Of a stretch of DNA of 64,000 nt, positions 54,585-64,000 are shown piece after piece; the stretch's first letter is position 1, and every line of letters starts with the position of its first letter. A model generated the notes under the pieces. It searched no databases and was not told the DNA's origin. It saw only the letters and a list, made by a program, of their open reading frames with translations. A program made the translations under genes and the position numbers. The stretch is from Pyropia haitanensis (Eukaryota > Rhodophyta > Bangiophyceae > Bangiales > Bangiaceae), in NCBI GenBank assembly GCA_008729055.1, contig SDUX01000007.1, positions 6,222,981-6,286,980 of the forward strand. The letters are read 5' to 3'.

Positions 54585-55497
54585 CGCTCGTACAGGTACA
54601 CTGCGCCGCGCTCGGTGTGGTAGCCCGAGCTGCCGACGGCGATGAGGCCGGCGCCGCCGCCCACCGCCACCGCCACCCCAAAGTTGTTGCGGATGCGCAC
54701 GCCCCCCGGGCCGGGCTCGTCTGTTTAGTCGGGGGGGGACAGCACCGTCGGCGCGCCCCAACCGCCGTCGCCGCCGCAGTCGCCGTCGCCGTCGCCGCCC
54801 TCCTCCGTCCGTTCGTACACCACCACCCGCCCGTGGTGGCCGCGCACCCCCCGGGCGCCCACCGCCAGCACTCCCCCGTCGGCGGCGAGCGCCGCCCCCA
54901 CCGCGTCGCCCGCCCGCGCGTCCGCGGGCGGCCACAGCGGGGTGGCGGCCGCCCCCCACCCCCCCCCCCCACCGGCGCGCCGCCCGCGGCGGCGGCGGCG
55001 GCGCCCGCCGCCCACCCGCCCGCCCCCGGCGGGGGCGACACCACCCACACGCCCCCGCGGCCGGCGGCGTGGCCCGGCGCGCCGACCGCGAGGGCGCCGT
55101 CCCCTGCCCAGGCACAAGCGTAGCCCGCGCCAGAGCTCCGCACGGGGGGGGTCAGCGACCCCGCCGGGCGGCCGGCCTCGGCCGCGACCGTGCCGGGCAG
55201 GTCGACGCGCGTGGGTGCGCCCCGCTGGGGGCTCCCGGCGGCGCCGCCGTTACCGCCCACCCCGCCGGCGCGGGTGTAGACCCACACGGCACCGCGGTAG
55301 GCGCCCGCGGACGGGGCGCCCACCGCCAGCGTCGCCCCGTCGGGCGACAGGCAGACGGACGCGCCAAAGCGGGCGGCGGGGGGGGCGGGAAAGGGGCGCC
55401 CCCGCCGGTGGCGCGCCGTGGGCGGTCCGCCTTCGGGGGGGGCGCAGCACGGCGGTGGTGAGGGGGGGGGGGAGCGCCGCCGCTGGAAGGAGGGGGA

Positions 55498-55531
<34 letters not shown>

Positions 55532-55739
55532 CCGCCGCCGCCTTCGGGGGAGCGCCCGCGCCCGCCGACGCGGCGGCGGCCGCCGCGAGGGCCACGGCGG
55601 CGGCGGCCGCTGCCGCTGCCGCCGCCGCCTCCGCCCGAGGCAACGCCCGCGGCCGCCGCCGCCAGCGCGTGCGCCGCCGCGGGGGGGGGACGCTGGGGGG
55701 GGTACGCGCCCGCCCGACAGGGCAGTCCACACCGGCCAT
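54241..55739 (-). CDS. FG-GAP repeat (integrin-alpha-like propeller) protein, frame-split, in-frame stop
   Basis: ATG 55739 opens MAGVDCPVGRARTPP, followed by an Ala/Gly-rich region. At least four propeller blades are visible. The first has FGASVCLSPDGATLAVGAPSA and GAVWVYTR; the second YACAWAGDGALAVGAPGHAAG and GVWVV; the third VGAALAADGGVLAVGARG and GRVVVYER; the fourth IRNNFGVAVAVGGGAGLIAVG and GAVYLYER. Each blade fits the FG-GAP pattern (FG..v....dg..lavGa....g....G.vyvy). Such propellers occur in integrins and in algal cell-surface proteins and usually bind ligands outside the cell. Frame changes in the G runs at 55681-55702 and the C run at 54959-54970 each fit one missing base. A TAA at 54725-54727 then sits in frame between the third and fourth blades. 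The stop could be real decay, an undetected small intron, or sequence error. The 3' end is not determined. Confidence 0.65.
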
Positions 55740-56514
55740 GGCCGCGACGGGCCGTACGAGGGAGGAGGAGTCGAAGGAGAGGGCGGGAGGTGGAGGGGGG
55801 GGAAGGGCGGGCGGGAAGGGGCGGAAGAGCAACCGCCGCCGACCTCTGTGGCGGCGTGCCGCCGACGGGGCGACGGCGCGGCCACGGGCAGGCCGACGGC
55901 GCGGTGGCGGGTGCCGTAAGCGACGGCAGCCGCGGCAGCGGCAGCGGCGGCCGCGGCGACGGCCGCGGCAGCAGCAACAACAGCCCGCGCGCCGTGTGCC
56001 GCCGACCGCTGCTGCACCCCCCCCTTCCCTACGCCCAGTCCTGGCTCGGCTGCCCGCTTGAAACCATTCCTGGTCCCCGCCGCCGCTGTCGTCCCCCGCT
56101 GCGCCGCCGCCACGGCCGCAAACGTCGCGGCCACCGCCGTCACGGGCACCCCCGCCGCCACTGCCGTCACCCCCGCCACCACCGCCGATGCCGTCCTCCT
56201 CGCCACCACCGCCGCCGGCGGCCCGACCATGGGGGCGGCGGCCGCCGCGGACGGCGGCTCCGCCGCCGCCCGCCCGTCGGTGACGGGGGCGCTCCCCCCC
56301 CCCCCGCCACCGGCGGCGGTCGCCGCACCCCTGCTGCCGGCAGCCGCCGCCGCCCCCGCCGCCACCGCCGCCCCCGCCGCCCCCGCCGCCCCCGCCGCCC
56401 CCGCCGCCCCTGCCCCCCCACCTATCCCCCACCGGCGGTCCCGCCGGGTGCCGACCCGCCGCCGCCGAGGGATCCCCACCCGCCGCCCCCGCCGGCGGGG
56501 CGGCGATCGAGGGG

Positions 56515-56991
56515 GTGGTGCTCGCCACCGACGAGGTCGCTGCGATCGAGGCGGCGGTGGCCGCCGCGGAGCGCCGGGCGGCGGGCGGCGCCGCCGCGCC
56601 TGCCGAGGCGGGGAGGTGTGACGGCGACGCGCGCACCGCCAGTGAGGGGGTGCGGCCTCCGTCGCCGCCGCCGCCAACAGGCGGGCCAGCGGGGGCGTCC
56701 TCCGCGCGGCGCCCCCACCCCCCCCCCCCCTCGCCACAGTGATGTTGGACGTCGCCCACGGTCGCCGCCTCGCCGCACGCGTCCACGGCGCGCTGCCGGC
56801 CGCCACCGCCGACGCGGTGGCGGCGGCCGGCGACGTCGCCGCCGCCGCCCCCGGCACACTCACCTTCCCGGCGGCGGCGGCGCCGCGAGTGGCCGCCGCC
56901 CTGCAGGGGGGGGGGTCCGCGTCCTCCCGCTCCCGCGGTGGGTCGCGTCACTCGCCCCACAGCTGGCGCCGGGGTACACGCCGCCAGGGTG

Positions 56992-57023
<32 letters not shown>

Positions 57024-58685
57024 TGCCGCCGCCGGCGTCGGCGGCGGCGGCTTCCGCCGCGCGCGCGGGGCGGCGCGGGTGCCCCCCGGCGGGCACCGCC
57101 GGGGTCGGCGTCGACGCACCGCCCCGCGCGCCGCTTGCCCTCGCCGGCGCCCCCCCCCCTCCCCCTCAGCGGGCGCGGCCGCCCCTCCCCCCCCCCCTGG
57201 GCGGCCGCCCTCCACCCCGACGTTGTCGGCCGGCTGCTGCCGCATCAGGCGGCGGCGGTCACCGCCGGCTTTGCCCGCGGCGGCCGCCTGCAGCTCGCCG
57301 ACGCGATGGGCCTCGGCAAGAAGGCGACGGCGCTGGCGCTGGCAGGCGTGTACCACACGCCGGCGGCGCCGACGCTGGTGCTCGCGCCGGCGTCGTCGCG
57401 CGTGCCGTGGGCGCGTGCCGTGCCCGTGTGGCTGCGGCCGGCCAACGCCCGCCGCGCGCCGCCGGTGGGGCGGGGGCGGGGGGCGGGGGGGGGGGCGCCG
57501 CGGCGGCGGCGGCGGCGGGCGGTGGCGTGCTGGGGGCGGCCGCGGGCAGTGGCGTGCTGGGGGCGGCCGCTCCCGCCGGGGGGGACGGCCGTGGGGAGGA
57601 AGGGAGGAGGGGGGGGGGGGGAGGGGCCGCCGGCGGGGGCGCCCCCGCCCCCGCGCCGGCGGCGGCGGCGGCCACGGCGGCGGCCGCCGCGGCGGGCATC
57701 CACGTGCTGTCCAGCGCCGCGGCGGTCGCGTCGCTGGTGGCGGCGTACGAGGCGGGCGCAACGGCCGCCGCCGCGGCCGCCGCCGCCGCGGCACGCCCCG
57801 CGACGGCGGCCGTTGCGGCGGCCACGGCGGGGGGCGGCGGCGGGCGGCGGCGGCGCCCCCCCCCCCCCCCCCCCCCCGGGACCGGTGATCCCCCCCCCCG
57901 CCGCGGTCCGCACGTGGCGATCATGTCGTACGAGCTCGCCGCCCGCTTCGCGGCCGCGCTCGCGGCCGTCCCGTGGGGCGTCGCCCTCGTCGACAAGGCG
58001 CACGAGCTGCGGCACGCGGGCACGCCGCTGACGGCGGCGGCGGTGACCCTCCTCCGCCGCGTGCGCGTGCGCGTGCTGCTGACGGGGACGTCCGCGCTGG
58101 CGCGGCCGGCGGAGCTGTTTGTGCCGCTGGCGCTGATCTATCATGAGGGGGGCGGGGGGGGGGGAGGAGGGGTCACCGGGCGCGGAAGACGGCGGCGGCG
58201 GCGGCGGCGGGGGTGGCGGTGGTGGCGACGGCAACGGCGGTGGGCGTGGCGGTGGCGGCGACGACGACGGCGGCGGCGGGGGGGACGACGCACTGGCGCC
58301 GGGGGAGGCGCGCCGGCTGCTCGGTGGTGGCTCCCTCGCGCCGGCCGCGGCCGCCGCCGCGTTGCTGCCAATGCCGCCGTCGCCACTCCAGTCGCCGCCG
58401 CTGCCGCCGCCACCACCTCCGCCGGCCGTCGCGTCGGCCGCGGCGGAGCGCGGCGCGCCCTGCGGCGTGGCGCTGCACGACGGGTCGTCCGCACCAGACG
58501 CGGCCGCGGCCGCGTCTGCGCCAGCGCCGGGGGGCGCTCCGCCCGCGTTGCCCGAGCGGGCGGCGCCCGCGCCCGCGCCAGCGGGAGCTCCCCGCTGCAC
58601 GCTGCCGTGCAAGCACCTCCTTGTGCGGGCTGGGGCTAGGAATTATATGATCTTCGGCCCGTCGAACGGATCCCGTCAGTGTTGA
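56515..58685 (+). pseudogene. Degenerate SMARCAL1/ZRANB3-like SNF2 helicase fragment
   Basis: The pieces follow the order of the SMARCAL1/ZRANB3 family. VRVLPLPRWVASLAPQL (about 56915-56965) resembles the segment ahead of the helicase domain. RLLPHQAAAVTAGFARGGR and LQLADAMGLGKKATALALA (57230-57345) are the Q-motif and motif I. VLAPASSRVPWARAVPVWL is motif Ia-like. VAIMSYELAARF, VALVDKAHELRHAGTP and VLLTGTSALARPAEL (57917-58125) are motifs around II and III. Three core motifs are altered: Walker A has GLGKK where GLGKT is expected, DEAH/DESH is DKAH, and GTP is GTS. The C-terminal helicase lobe is absent; the reading runs into Gly-rich sequence and ends TLPCKHLLVRAGARNYM at 58685. Frame changes fall in homopolymers at 56718-56730, 56906-56915, 57150-57159, 57187-57197 and the G runs after 57470. 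Unlike the frame changes, the motif substitutions cannot be homopolymer error, so I call it decayed. The start is uncertain. Confidence 0.6.
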
Positions 58686-58689
58686 GCCG

Positions 58690-58742
58690 GTCCCCCCACA
58701 GCTGTTCCGACTTTTATTCCCTTTTATCGGCTGTGGGGGGAC
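58690..58742. repeat. Perfect 13-bp inverted repeat (hairpin) with 27-nt loop
   Basis: GTCCCCCCACAGC at 58690-58702 pairs with GCTGTGGGGGGAC at 58730-58742. The arms share the GGTCCCCCCAC core with the neighbouring 13-bp terminal repeats, so it is probably part of the same repeat family. It lies directly after the helicase fragment and could also end its transcript. Confidence 0.65.
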
Positions 58743-58751
58743 TGTAAATGT

Positions 58752-58929
58752 CGTGGGGGGACCGCCGGGGGGACTGTCAGGACTCGTTGACGGGTACTCT
58801 CGACCCGGAAGTGGTTCTCAAGTATTTTGAGGGACCGAAGCAAACAGGCTCCGAAGGAGGTGTGCTAAGGTTCAAAATCTCCTTACACCGCGTGAACAAA
58901 TCTACAATTTACCTGCCGGTCCCCCCACG
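58752..58929. mobile_element. 178-bp element with the same 13-bp terminal inverted repeats
   Basis: CGTGGGGGGACCG at 58752-58764 and its exact reverse complement at 58917-58929 bound this segment. The same ends bound 53137-53219. The interior is non-coding and differs from the shorter copy, apart from G-rich sequence next to the left end. It sits 37 bp upstream of a tRNA-Leu gene. Confidence 0.65.
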
Positions 58930-58966
58930 CACATAAACACATTCTGCGGCCTCTAATGCATGAACA

Positions 58967-59046
58967 GGTGACGTGGCCGAGTGGTCTAAGGCGCCAGTTT
59001 AAGGCACTGGTCTTTCGGGGCGCGAGTTCGAATCTCGCCGTCATCA
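58967..59046 (+). tRNA. tRNA-Leu(AAG), no intron
   Basis: The 80-nt gene folds as a class II tRNA. The acceptor stem GGTGACG/CGTCATC pairs over 7 bp with one G-T pair, and A73 is present as expected for leucine. The D-arm GCCGAGTGGTCTAAGGC is typical of leucine tRNAs. The anticodon arm CCAGT-TTAAGGC-ACTGG gives anticodon AAG. The variable arm is long and paired around TTTCGGGG. The T-arm GCGAG-TTCGAAT-CTCGC is complete. T runs at 59050-59053 and 59070-59075 can serve as Pol III terminators. A and B boxes are intact. Confidence 0.95.
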
Positions 59047-59143
59047 TCGTTTTGCGCGGTGGTGGGCTGTTTTTTCGCTGCAGGGGGGTGGGGGGGGGTG
59101 GGGTGCACCCCCCCATCGCTTTTGTTTGGTCTCGGGAGGCGGG

Positions 59144-60831
59144 ATGGCGGCGGATCGGGCGGTTGTTGTGTCTGTAGCGCGCGGCGTCGACGCGATCGTC
59201 GACGTCGCGGTCGGGGCGGCGTCGAAAACGAATTTTCGGCGCCGGTCCGAGCTATTGACAGCGGTTTTCGAGATGATTTGGGCCAATCAGGTGTCGACGT
59301 TGGGGGTTTCCTCACTGTCGGCACCCGACTTTTCGCCCTTTGCGCGCGCTGCTGCGAGCTGTTTACGTGACGGCGCTTCCCCCCGCGAGGGGGGCGGGCG
59401 CTATGACCTTGGCAGCCCCCTGGGGCCCCCCAGGGGGTGCTTAGCCGAAGCTGGCGGTGCGGCTGGGTCGGCGCCGCCCCCCTCTACGGGGTGCACGGGG
59501 CCACCGCCCGCGGGGGCGGCGGCACCCGCCGCTGCGGCGGCGGGAGGCGCTGGGCGGCCGGGCGCGTCCGCCCTCCTTTCCGCCTGTGCGGCGGTGGCGG
59601 CGTCCTCCCGCGTCGGGGGCGCCCGGGCGGCGGTTGGCGGTCGTGCTGCGTCCGCCGGCGGTGCTGTGGGCGGCCGCGGCGTGGCGGGTGCGGCGGGTGC
59701 GGTGGCTGTGCTGGGCGTCGCGGCGCCGGCCGTCGGGGGGGGGGCTGATTCGGGTGGTGGTGCGGACGCGGCAGCGGCTGACGGCGGGCAGCGGGCTCTA
59801 CCGGTACATCCTCAAGGCCAGGGCGGGCGTGGGGTGGGGGGGGGGGGGTAGACGGGGCTCGCGGGCCTGCCGGCGCCGCCCCGCCTGGGGGTTCTTGTCC
59901 TCCCCCCTCAGGGGGGGGGGGCACCACCTGGGCGGGGGTCGTGCAGCGCGGCGCCCGTTTGCGCGGGGGTGGCGGCTCTGCCGCCGCCCCCGTGCGGGAC
60001 GCTAATGCGGCTCCGGCCGCCGTCCCCAAAGCCACCCGCCCCGCGTCACCCCCCTCCCCCCCCCGCGCTGGCAGCCCTGAGGGAGCGGCAGCGGAACCGC
60101 AAGGCTTTCTTCCTGGCGGCCCGGACGGGGCTTCCCTGGCGGCGGGTGCGCGTGCGGGGGGGGGGGGGCGGGAGTGGACGCTGTGGGGGCGAGTGCTGGG
60201 GGGGTGCGCGTGCCGGGGGTGACGGAGGTGCGGGCTGGCAGGTGGTCGGGGGTGCGCGTCGGGCGGGTGTCGGCGGGCGGCGTGCGGGTGGCGACGGTGG
60301 TGGGCGGGGTGGCGGCGCGGTCGGGGCTGTGGGGGGGGGGGGGGGGGCGGGCGCTGTCCAGCCCCCCCCCCTCGCCGATCCCGCCGCGCGCGCGGCTGCG
60401 GCCGCTGCGGAACTCACCCGCAGCCGGCCGCGGCCGGCGCTCGCGGTACCCCTCGAGACAATTTATGTCTCGGGGTGTCCCGCGACGCCCGCGCCCACCG
60501 CCTCCGCGCGGCGGTGGCCGACCTCACCGGGGTCGACGTCCGCCACGTGGCGGACGTCGACCGCTTTGGCGCCACCGCCGCGGTGACCGTCGTGGCCACC
60601 GCGGCGGCCGCGTTTCGCGCCGCGGTGTGCGCCGGCCCCGCCGCGTCGGTGCTGCGCCTGCTGCCCGGCGCCGACCCGTGGAGTGCCAAGCTCCTCGGGT
60701 CGCGCCGCCGGGCGGGCCTGACGGGCGCCGACGCGTCGGGCGTGGCGGCGGACTTTTGCCGCCGCCGCCTCACCGCCAAGCTCGAGCAGCTGGCGGTGAG
60801 GCCGGCCATGCCCCCCCACGCGTTGCGGTAG
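59144..60831 (+). CDS. Unrecognised protein, frame-split
   Basis: I do not recognise this gene. ATG 59144 opens MAADRAVVVSVARGVDAI, then a helical stretch with SKTNFRRRSELLTAVFEMIW. Later segments read as ordinary protein but in successive frames: GLYRYILKARAG (about 59795), LRERQRNRKAFFLAARTG (about 60074), VRVPGVTEVRAGRW (about 60208), LAVPLETIYVSG (about 60440) and DARAHRLRAAVADLTGVDVRHVADVDRFG (60480-60570), ending at 60831. The changes fall at G runs near 59735-59745, 59829-59848, 60156-60166 and 60331-60346, and at a short G run at 60472-60475. The steps fit one missing base, or two at the first. The 'YVSG-helix-V..VDRFG' unit could be a small alpha/beta fold and vaguely recalls a retroelement ORF1 segment; that is a guess only. 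Confidence 0.4.
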
Positions 60832-63800
60832 TCCAACTGGACACCGCATGCGCGTGTTTTTGGGAGTGTGGCCTCCAGCTCGGGAGCAAAGCCGCTCGCA
60901 CCGCTGCGAGACCCCCACCCCTGCTGCGTCGGCCAGCAGCGCGCCCCGCCCCGCGCACCATGCGCGCAGGGCGCGGCGGCCAGCTTGCGGACAGCCTCAC
61001 GCGAATCCCGATGCGGCGGAGGGGGCAGACCGTCCTCCCCTGCCGCGCCAGGCTTGGCAGCAGGAGGAAGTCTGCCCCCGCCAGCCGTGCGTGGCGCTAG
61101 GGGACGCGCGCCACAGGCCGGCGTCCCCCGCCACAGCAGCACCACCCCCACCAGCGAGTCCCTCCCCTCCTCCCCCAGCGCCCAAGGTGCTCCGTCGGAG
61201 GACCGGGACGGGCCGGGGAGAGCGCGCGGCGCCCCCGGATGAGCGTCCACCGCGCGCACGGGTGCGCGCGTGGGGCACGTCACCCGCCTCGCCAAAACGC
61301 CCGCCGCCGCGACAGCTCGGCCGGGCAGGCCGCCTCGACAGAGCCGCGTCGCAGCGCGGCCGTCGGCGCGGCGAAGAGCGTGCGCGCCTTTGCCCACACG
61401 GCGGGCGCTGCGCGCGGGCGGGTCGCGTCAGGGCGCGGCGCAGCCGCGCCCAACGACCGGCGCGCACAAGCCGCCCAGCGCCCGCCGCTGCGGCGGCCGT
61501 CGTCTCGCCGCTCTGTGCCGTCCGTGCCGGCCCGGCCCGGGGCCGGTCGGGCGGACGGAGCTGCGCAGTCGCCCGCCGGGGCGCCCACACTCCCGCGTCC
61601 GCGTCGGCGAGGCGCGGCAAAGTTCGCCGCCCAGCACCGCCGCCGCGCAGCGCCGCGTTGCGACAGGCGCGGGCCCGATCCACGGCGCGCGGCGTGGCCG
61701 GGCGTGACAGCAGCAGCGACGGCAGCAGCAGCAGCCACAGCCAACGCCGCCTGCCGCGCCGGCTCCCGCCCGCGCCCAGTCGAGCGCCTCGGCGGCCAGT
61801 GCCCGCCACGGCGGCCAGTAGTGCGGACGGCACGTGCGGCACCGTGCGGGCGCCGGACGCCGTCAGCGCGCCCACGACGCGCCAGGCGGGGCGGCGCGCA
61901 GCAGGGAACGCTCGCGCGCGCGCGCCCAGGCGCGTGGTCGACCGTGAAGAGGTCGGCTCGCCGTGGGCGCGCGCACGTCGCCCCCCGCGCTCTCGCCGCC
62001 CTCGTCGCCGCGGGCCACCGCCGCCGCCACCGCAGCCGTCGTCGCCCCCGCGCGCCCGCAGCCGCACGCGCGCTGCCGCCAGCGCTGGCCGCCGTCGGGG
62101 CGGCGCCGCGCGCGGCGCAGGGCCGGGTTCAGCCGGCACTTTGGCTCGTGAGAGCGCAGTGCCGACTGCCCGTCTGGCCCGCGCCGGCGGATGGGCGGTC
62201 GCCACCAGCGGCAGCCCGCCAGCTGCAGGGCTGCCGCCACCGCCGCGGGCACCTCTGCCAGCCACGTGCGGCTGTGCGGAGGTGCACCAGGGCGCTGTCG
62301 GTCAGCGGCGCCGTCACACCACCGTGCATCGCGCGGCAGGGCATCTGCGGCGCCGCTGACGGTGCGCAGTCGGCGCGCCGCCGTCCGCCGCGGTCGCCGG
62401 CGCGGCGCGTGCGCGGCGCTGCGGCGTCGCCCGCCGTCCAGTCGCGGGGCGCCGCTACGGGCGCCCGCCACCGCCGCCACCCGACCACCGGATGCGGTGG
62501 CGGCGGGTGCCCTCAGTCGGTCGGGGCAGCCTCGGACCGCGCGCCGCCCCCCCCCGCGGGAAAGGGGGCGCAGCGTCCGCGCCGCCGCGGCGCGTGCCGG
62601 CTCAGACGCCGACGCACGCTGCCCTGCGGCGGCAGAGCGACGGGCGTCACTCATGCGACGCCCGTCGCTTGCGTGGGGCGCCGCCGCGGCCCGGCCGGCG
62701 CGATCCCGGCCGGGGCGGACGCGGCCGACTCGTCGGCGCATGCCCGGCGGACCGGCGGCAGCGGGCGCGGTGGGCGCGACGGCGGCAGGCGCGAGGCGCC
62801 CGCAGGGGGTTGGCCAGGCCGCAGCGTGCAGCGGGGCAGCAGTATCGGCGGGGGCAGCCGCAGGGGGCGGGGCGGCCGCGGCAGACGTGGCCGCCCCGGC
62901 CGGCGGGACGACCGTCGAGGTCGTCCCGGCAGCCGGTGACCGCCATCGCCGCGGCGGCCGCGCCAGCAGCGGCCGCCTCCGCCGGCCGCGGGGTTGTTGC
63001 CGACGGGCGCGGGCCCGCCCGTCGCACCGACGGGCACAGCACCACGGTGGGGCGGCGCGGCGGGCGCCGCGGTGGCAGGCCGCTCGGCAGGCGGTGCCGG
63101 CGTCGCCGGCGCCAGCGCGGACGCGCACGCGCGCGCCAGCGGGCGGCGACGCCGGCCGGGGGCGCGCGGGACGCGAGGAGGGGCGGCCGCCGTCGCCAGT
63201 GCCGCCGCCGCCTCGGTCCGCCGGCGCTTACGCGCCGGCAGCCGGGCGTCGGGGTCCCGTCGGCTGCCCCCGCGGCGGGGCGCGGCAGCGTGGCCGGCAG
63301 GCGGGGGCCCGGCAGCGGCGTCAGCGCCCCGCCAGCGTGGGTGGTGGCGGCGAGCGCCAGCGGATCGGGTGGCGGCGGGGGAAGCGGCGCGGCGCGCGCA
63401 GCCGCAGCCGCCGCCGCTGCGCCGGCACACCCGCCCCGGCAGCCCAGGCCGCCCGGCGGACGCGGCGGGGACGACCCCCTCCATGGCGTCGGCAGACACC
63501 GTGGCGGGGGGCGCAGCCGCGACCGCCGCGGCGCAGCGGCGGGCGGGGCGGGGGCGGGCGCAGAGGCGGGGCGACCCGCCAGGGGGACGCTGCGCCGCGT
63601 TGGCACCGCCCGCCCCCTCGACGCCCTCCATCGGGGAGGGCGTCGCCGCCGCGCCCGCCGGCCGGACCGTGGCGGCGGGCGCAGCCGCGCAGCGCCGTGG
63701 CCAGCACGGCGGCGCCGCGACCGCGAGCGGCGGCGGCCGGCCGGTCACCCCGGCGGCGGCCGCGTCGGCAGGGGTGCCGGCCGCGGTCGCGCGGGCGGCA

Positions 63801-64000
63801 GCCGCAGGGGTGGCCCCGCCGCGGCGCCGTCGGTAGCAGCAGCGGCCGGCGCCGGGCCGGCAGCCGGCGCGCCGCCGGCCGCGACCTCGGCAGGGGCTGC
63901 GGTCACGGCGGCGGGCGGGGCCGCCGCGGGCGCGGTTGCCCCCCCGGCGGCGTGCGGTCGCCAGCGCGCCCTCGATGTGGGCGCGCAGCGACGCACGCAG
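60832..64000. other. Very GC-rich DNA without a supported gene
   Basis: Long homopolymers are rare here, yet frames on both strands remain open for hundreds of codons because of GC content. Candidate strings on the minus strand around 62140-62330 (AEVPAAVAAALQLAGCRW, SALRSHEPKCRLNP) look a little more protein-like than the rest. An imperfect repeat of about 148 bp period (CCCTCCAT...ACCGTGGCGG...GCGCAGCCGCG) occurs at 63476 and 63625. Neither is enough to call a gene, and the window ends inside this region. Confidence 0.35.

Noticed and set aside
60848..63836. Many overlapping frames of 280-570 codons, and a possible retroelement
   Set aside because: GC content alone keeps frames open; no reverse transcriptase, endonuclease or capsid motif was found.

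Overview
The window is nuclear DNA from a GC-rich, intron-poor eukaryote. I infer a red alga, most likely a bangiophyte of the Porphyra/Pyropia kind. The reasons are very high GC in genes and spacers, long single-exon genes full of Ala/Gly/Pro tracts, a plant/algal-type Shewanella-like phosphatase, eukaryote-only families (presenilin, copine, PP2A B'', PP6 SAPS, EDC4, RanBPM), and a tRNA-Lys gene whose only insertion lies in the D-loop, a position reported for red-algal nuclear tRNAs. This is inference; no marker gene settles the species.

Layout. 0-2 kb: the last codons of an RPB4-like protein (+) and a complete presenilin (-). 2.4-8.4 kb: a gene-poor block bounded by inverted copies of a GTATAC-rich repeat; it holds a GC-rich tandem array, a roughly 1-kb foldback (long inverted repeat) and a second GC-rich block. 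A tRNA-Lys gene lies just outside it. 11-14.4 kb: PP2A B'' subunit (+). 15.7-17.3 kb: a 2-oxoglutarate/Fe(II) oxygenase (-). 17.8-19.2 kb: FAD monooxygenase (+). 19.8-21.5 kb: a short EDC4-like protein (+). 22.3-24.8 kb: a four-exon secreted LPMO-like protein (-). 28.3-29.2 kb: FKBP-like protein (+). 30.4-32.8 kb: RanBPM-like protein (+). 33.5-34.3 kb: unknown protein (-). 36.4-38.9 kb: Shewanella-like phosphatase (-). 42.4-46.1 kb: SAPS-domain PP6 subunit (+). 48.9-52.8 kb: copine with a long low-complexity tail (+). 53.1-58.9 kb: an island flanked by short elements sharing a perfect 13-bp inverted repeat; it contains an FG-GAP protein (-) and a decayed SMARCAL1/ZRANB3-like helicase (+). 59.0 kb: tRNA-Leu. 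59.1-60.8 kb: an unrecognised gene (+). 60.8-64 kb: very GC-rich DNA with no gene I can support.

The genes are mostly housekeeping or signalling genes and do not form one pathway. Three are phosphatase-related (PP2A B'', SLP, PP6 SAPS), which I treat as coincidence. Spacers are of two kinds: normal-complexity DNA (probably UTRs, promoters and mobile-element remnants) and GC-rich triplet or minisatellite DNA that opens very long spurious reading frames.

A technical point governs the annotation. Many genes change frame inside a G or C run, and nearly every change has the sign expected if one base is missing from the run. That points to undercalled homopolymers rather than biology, so I report those genes as single loci and name the runs. 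No protein search could be run; family calls rest on motifs read by eye.
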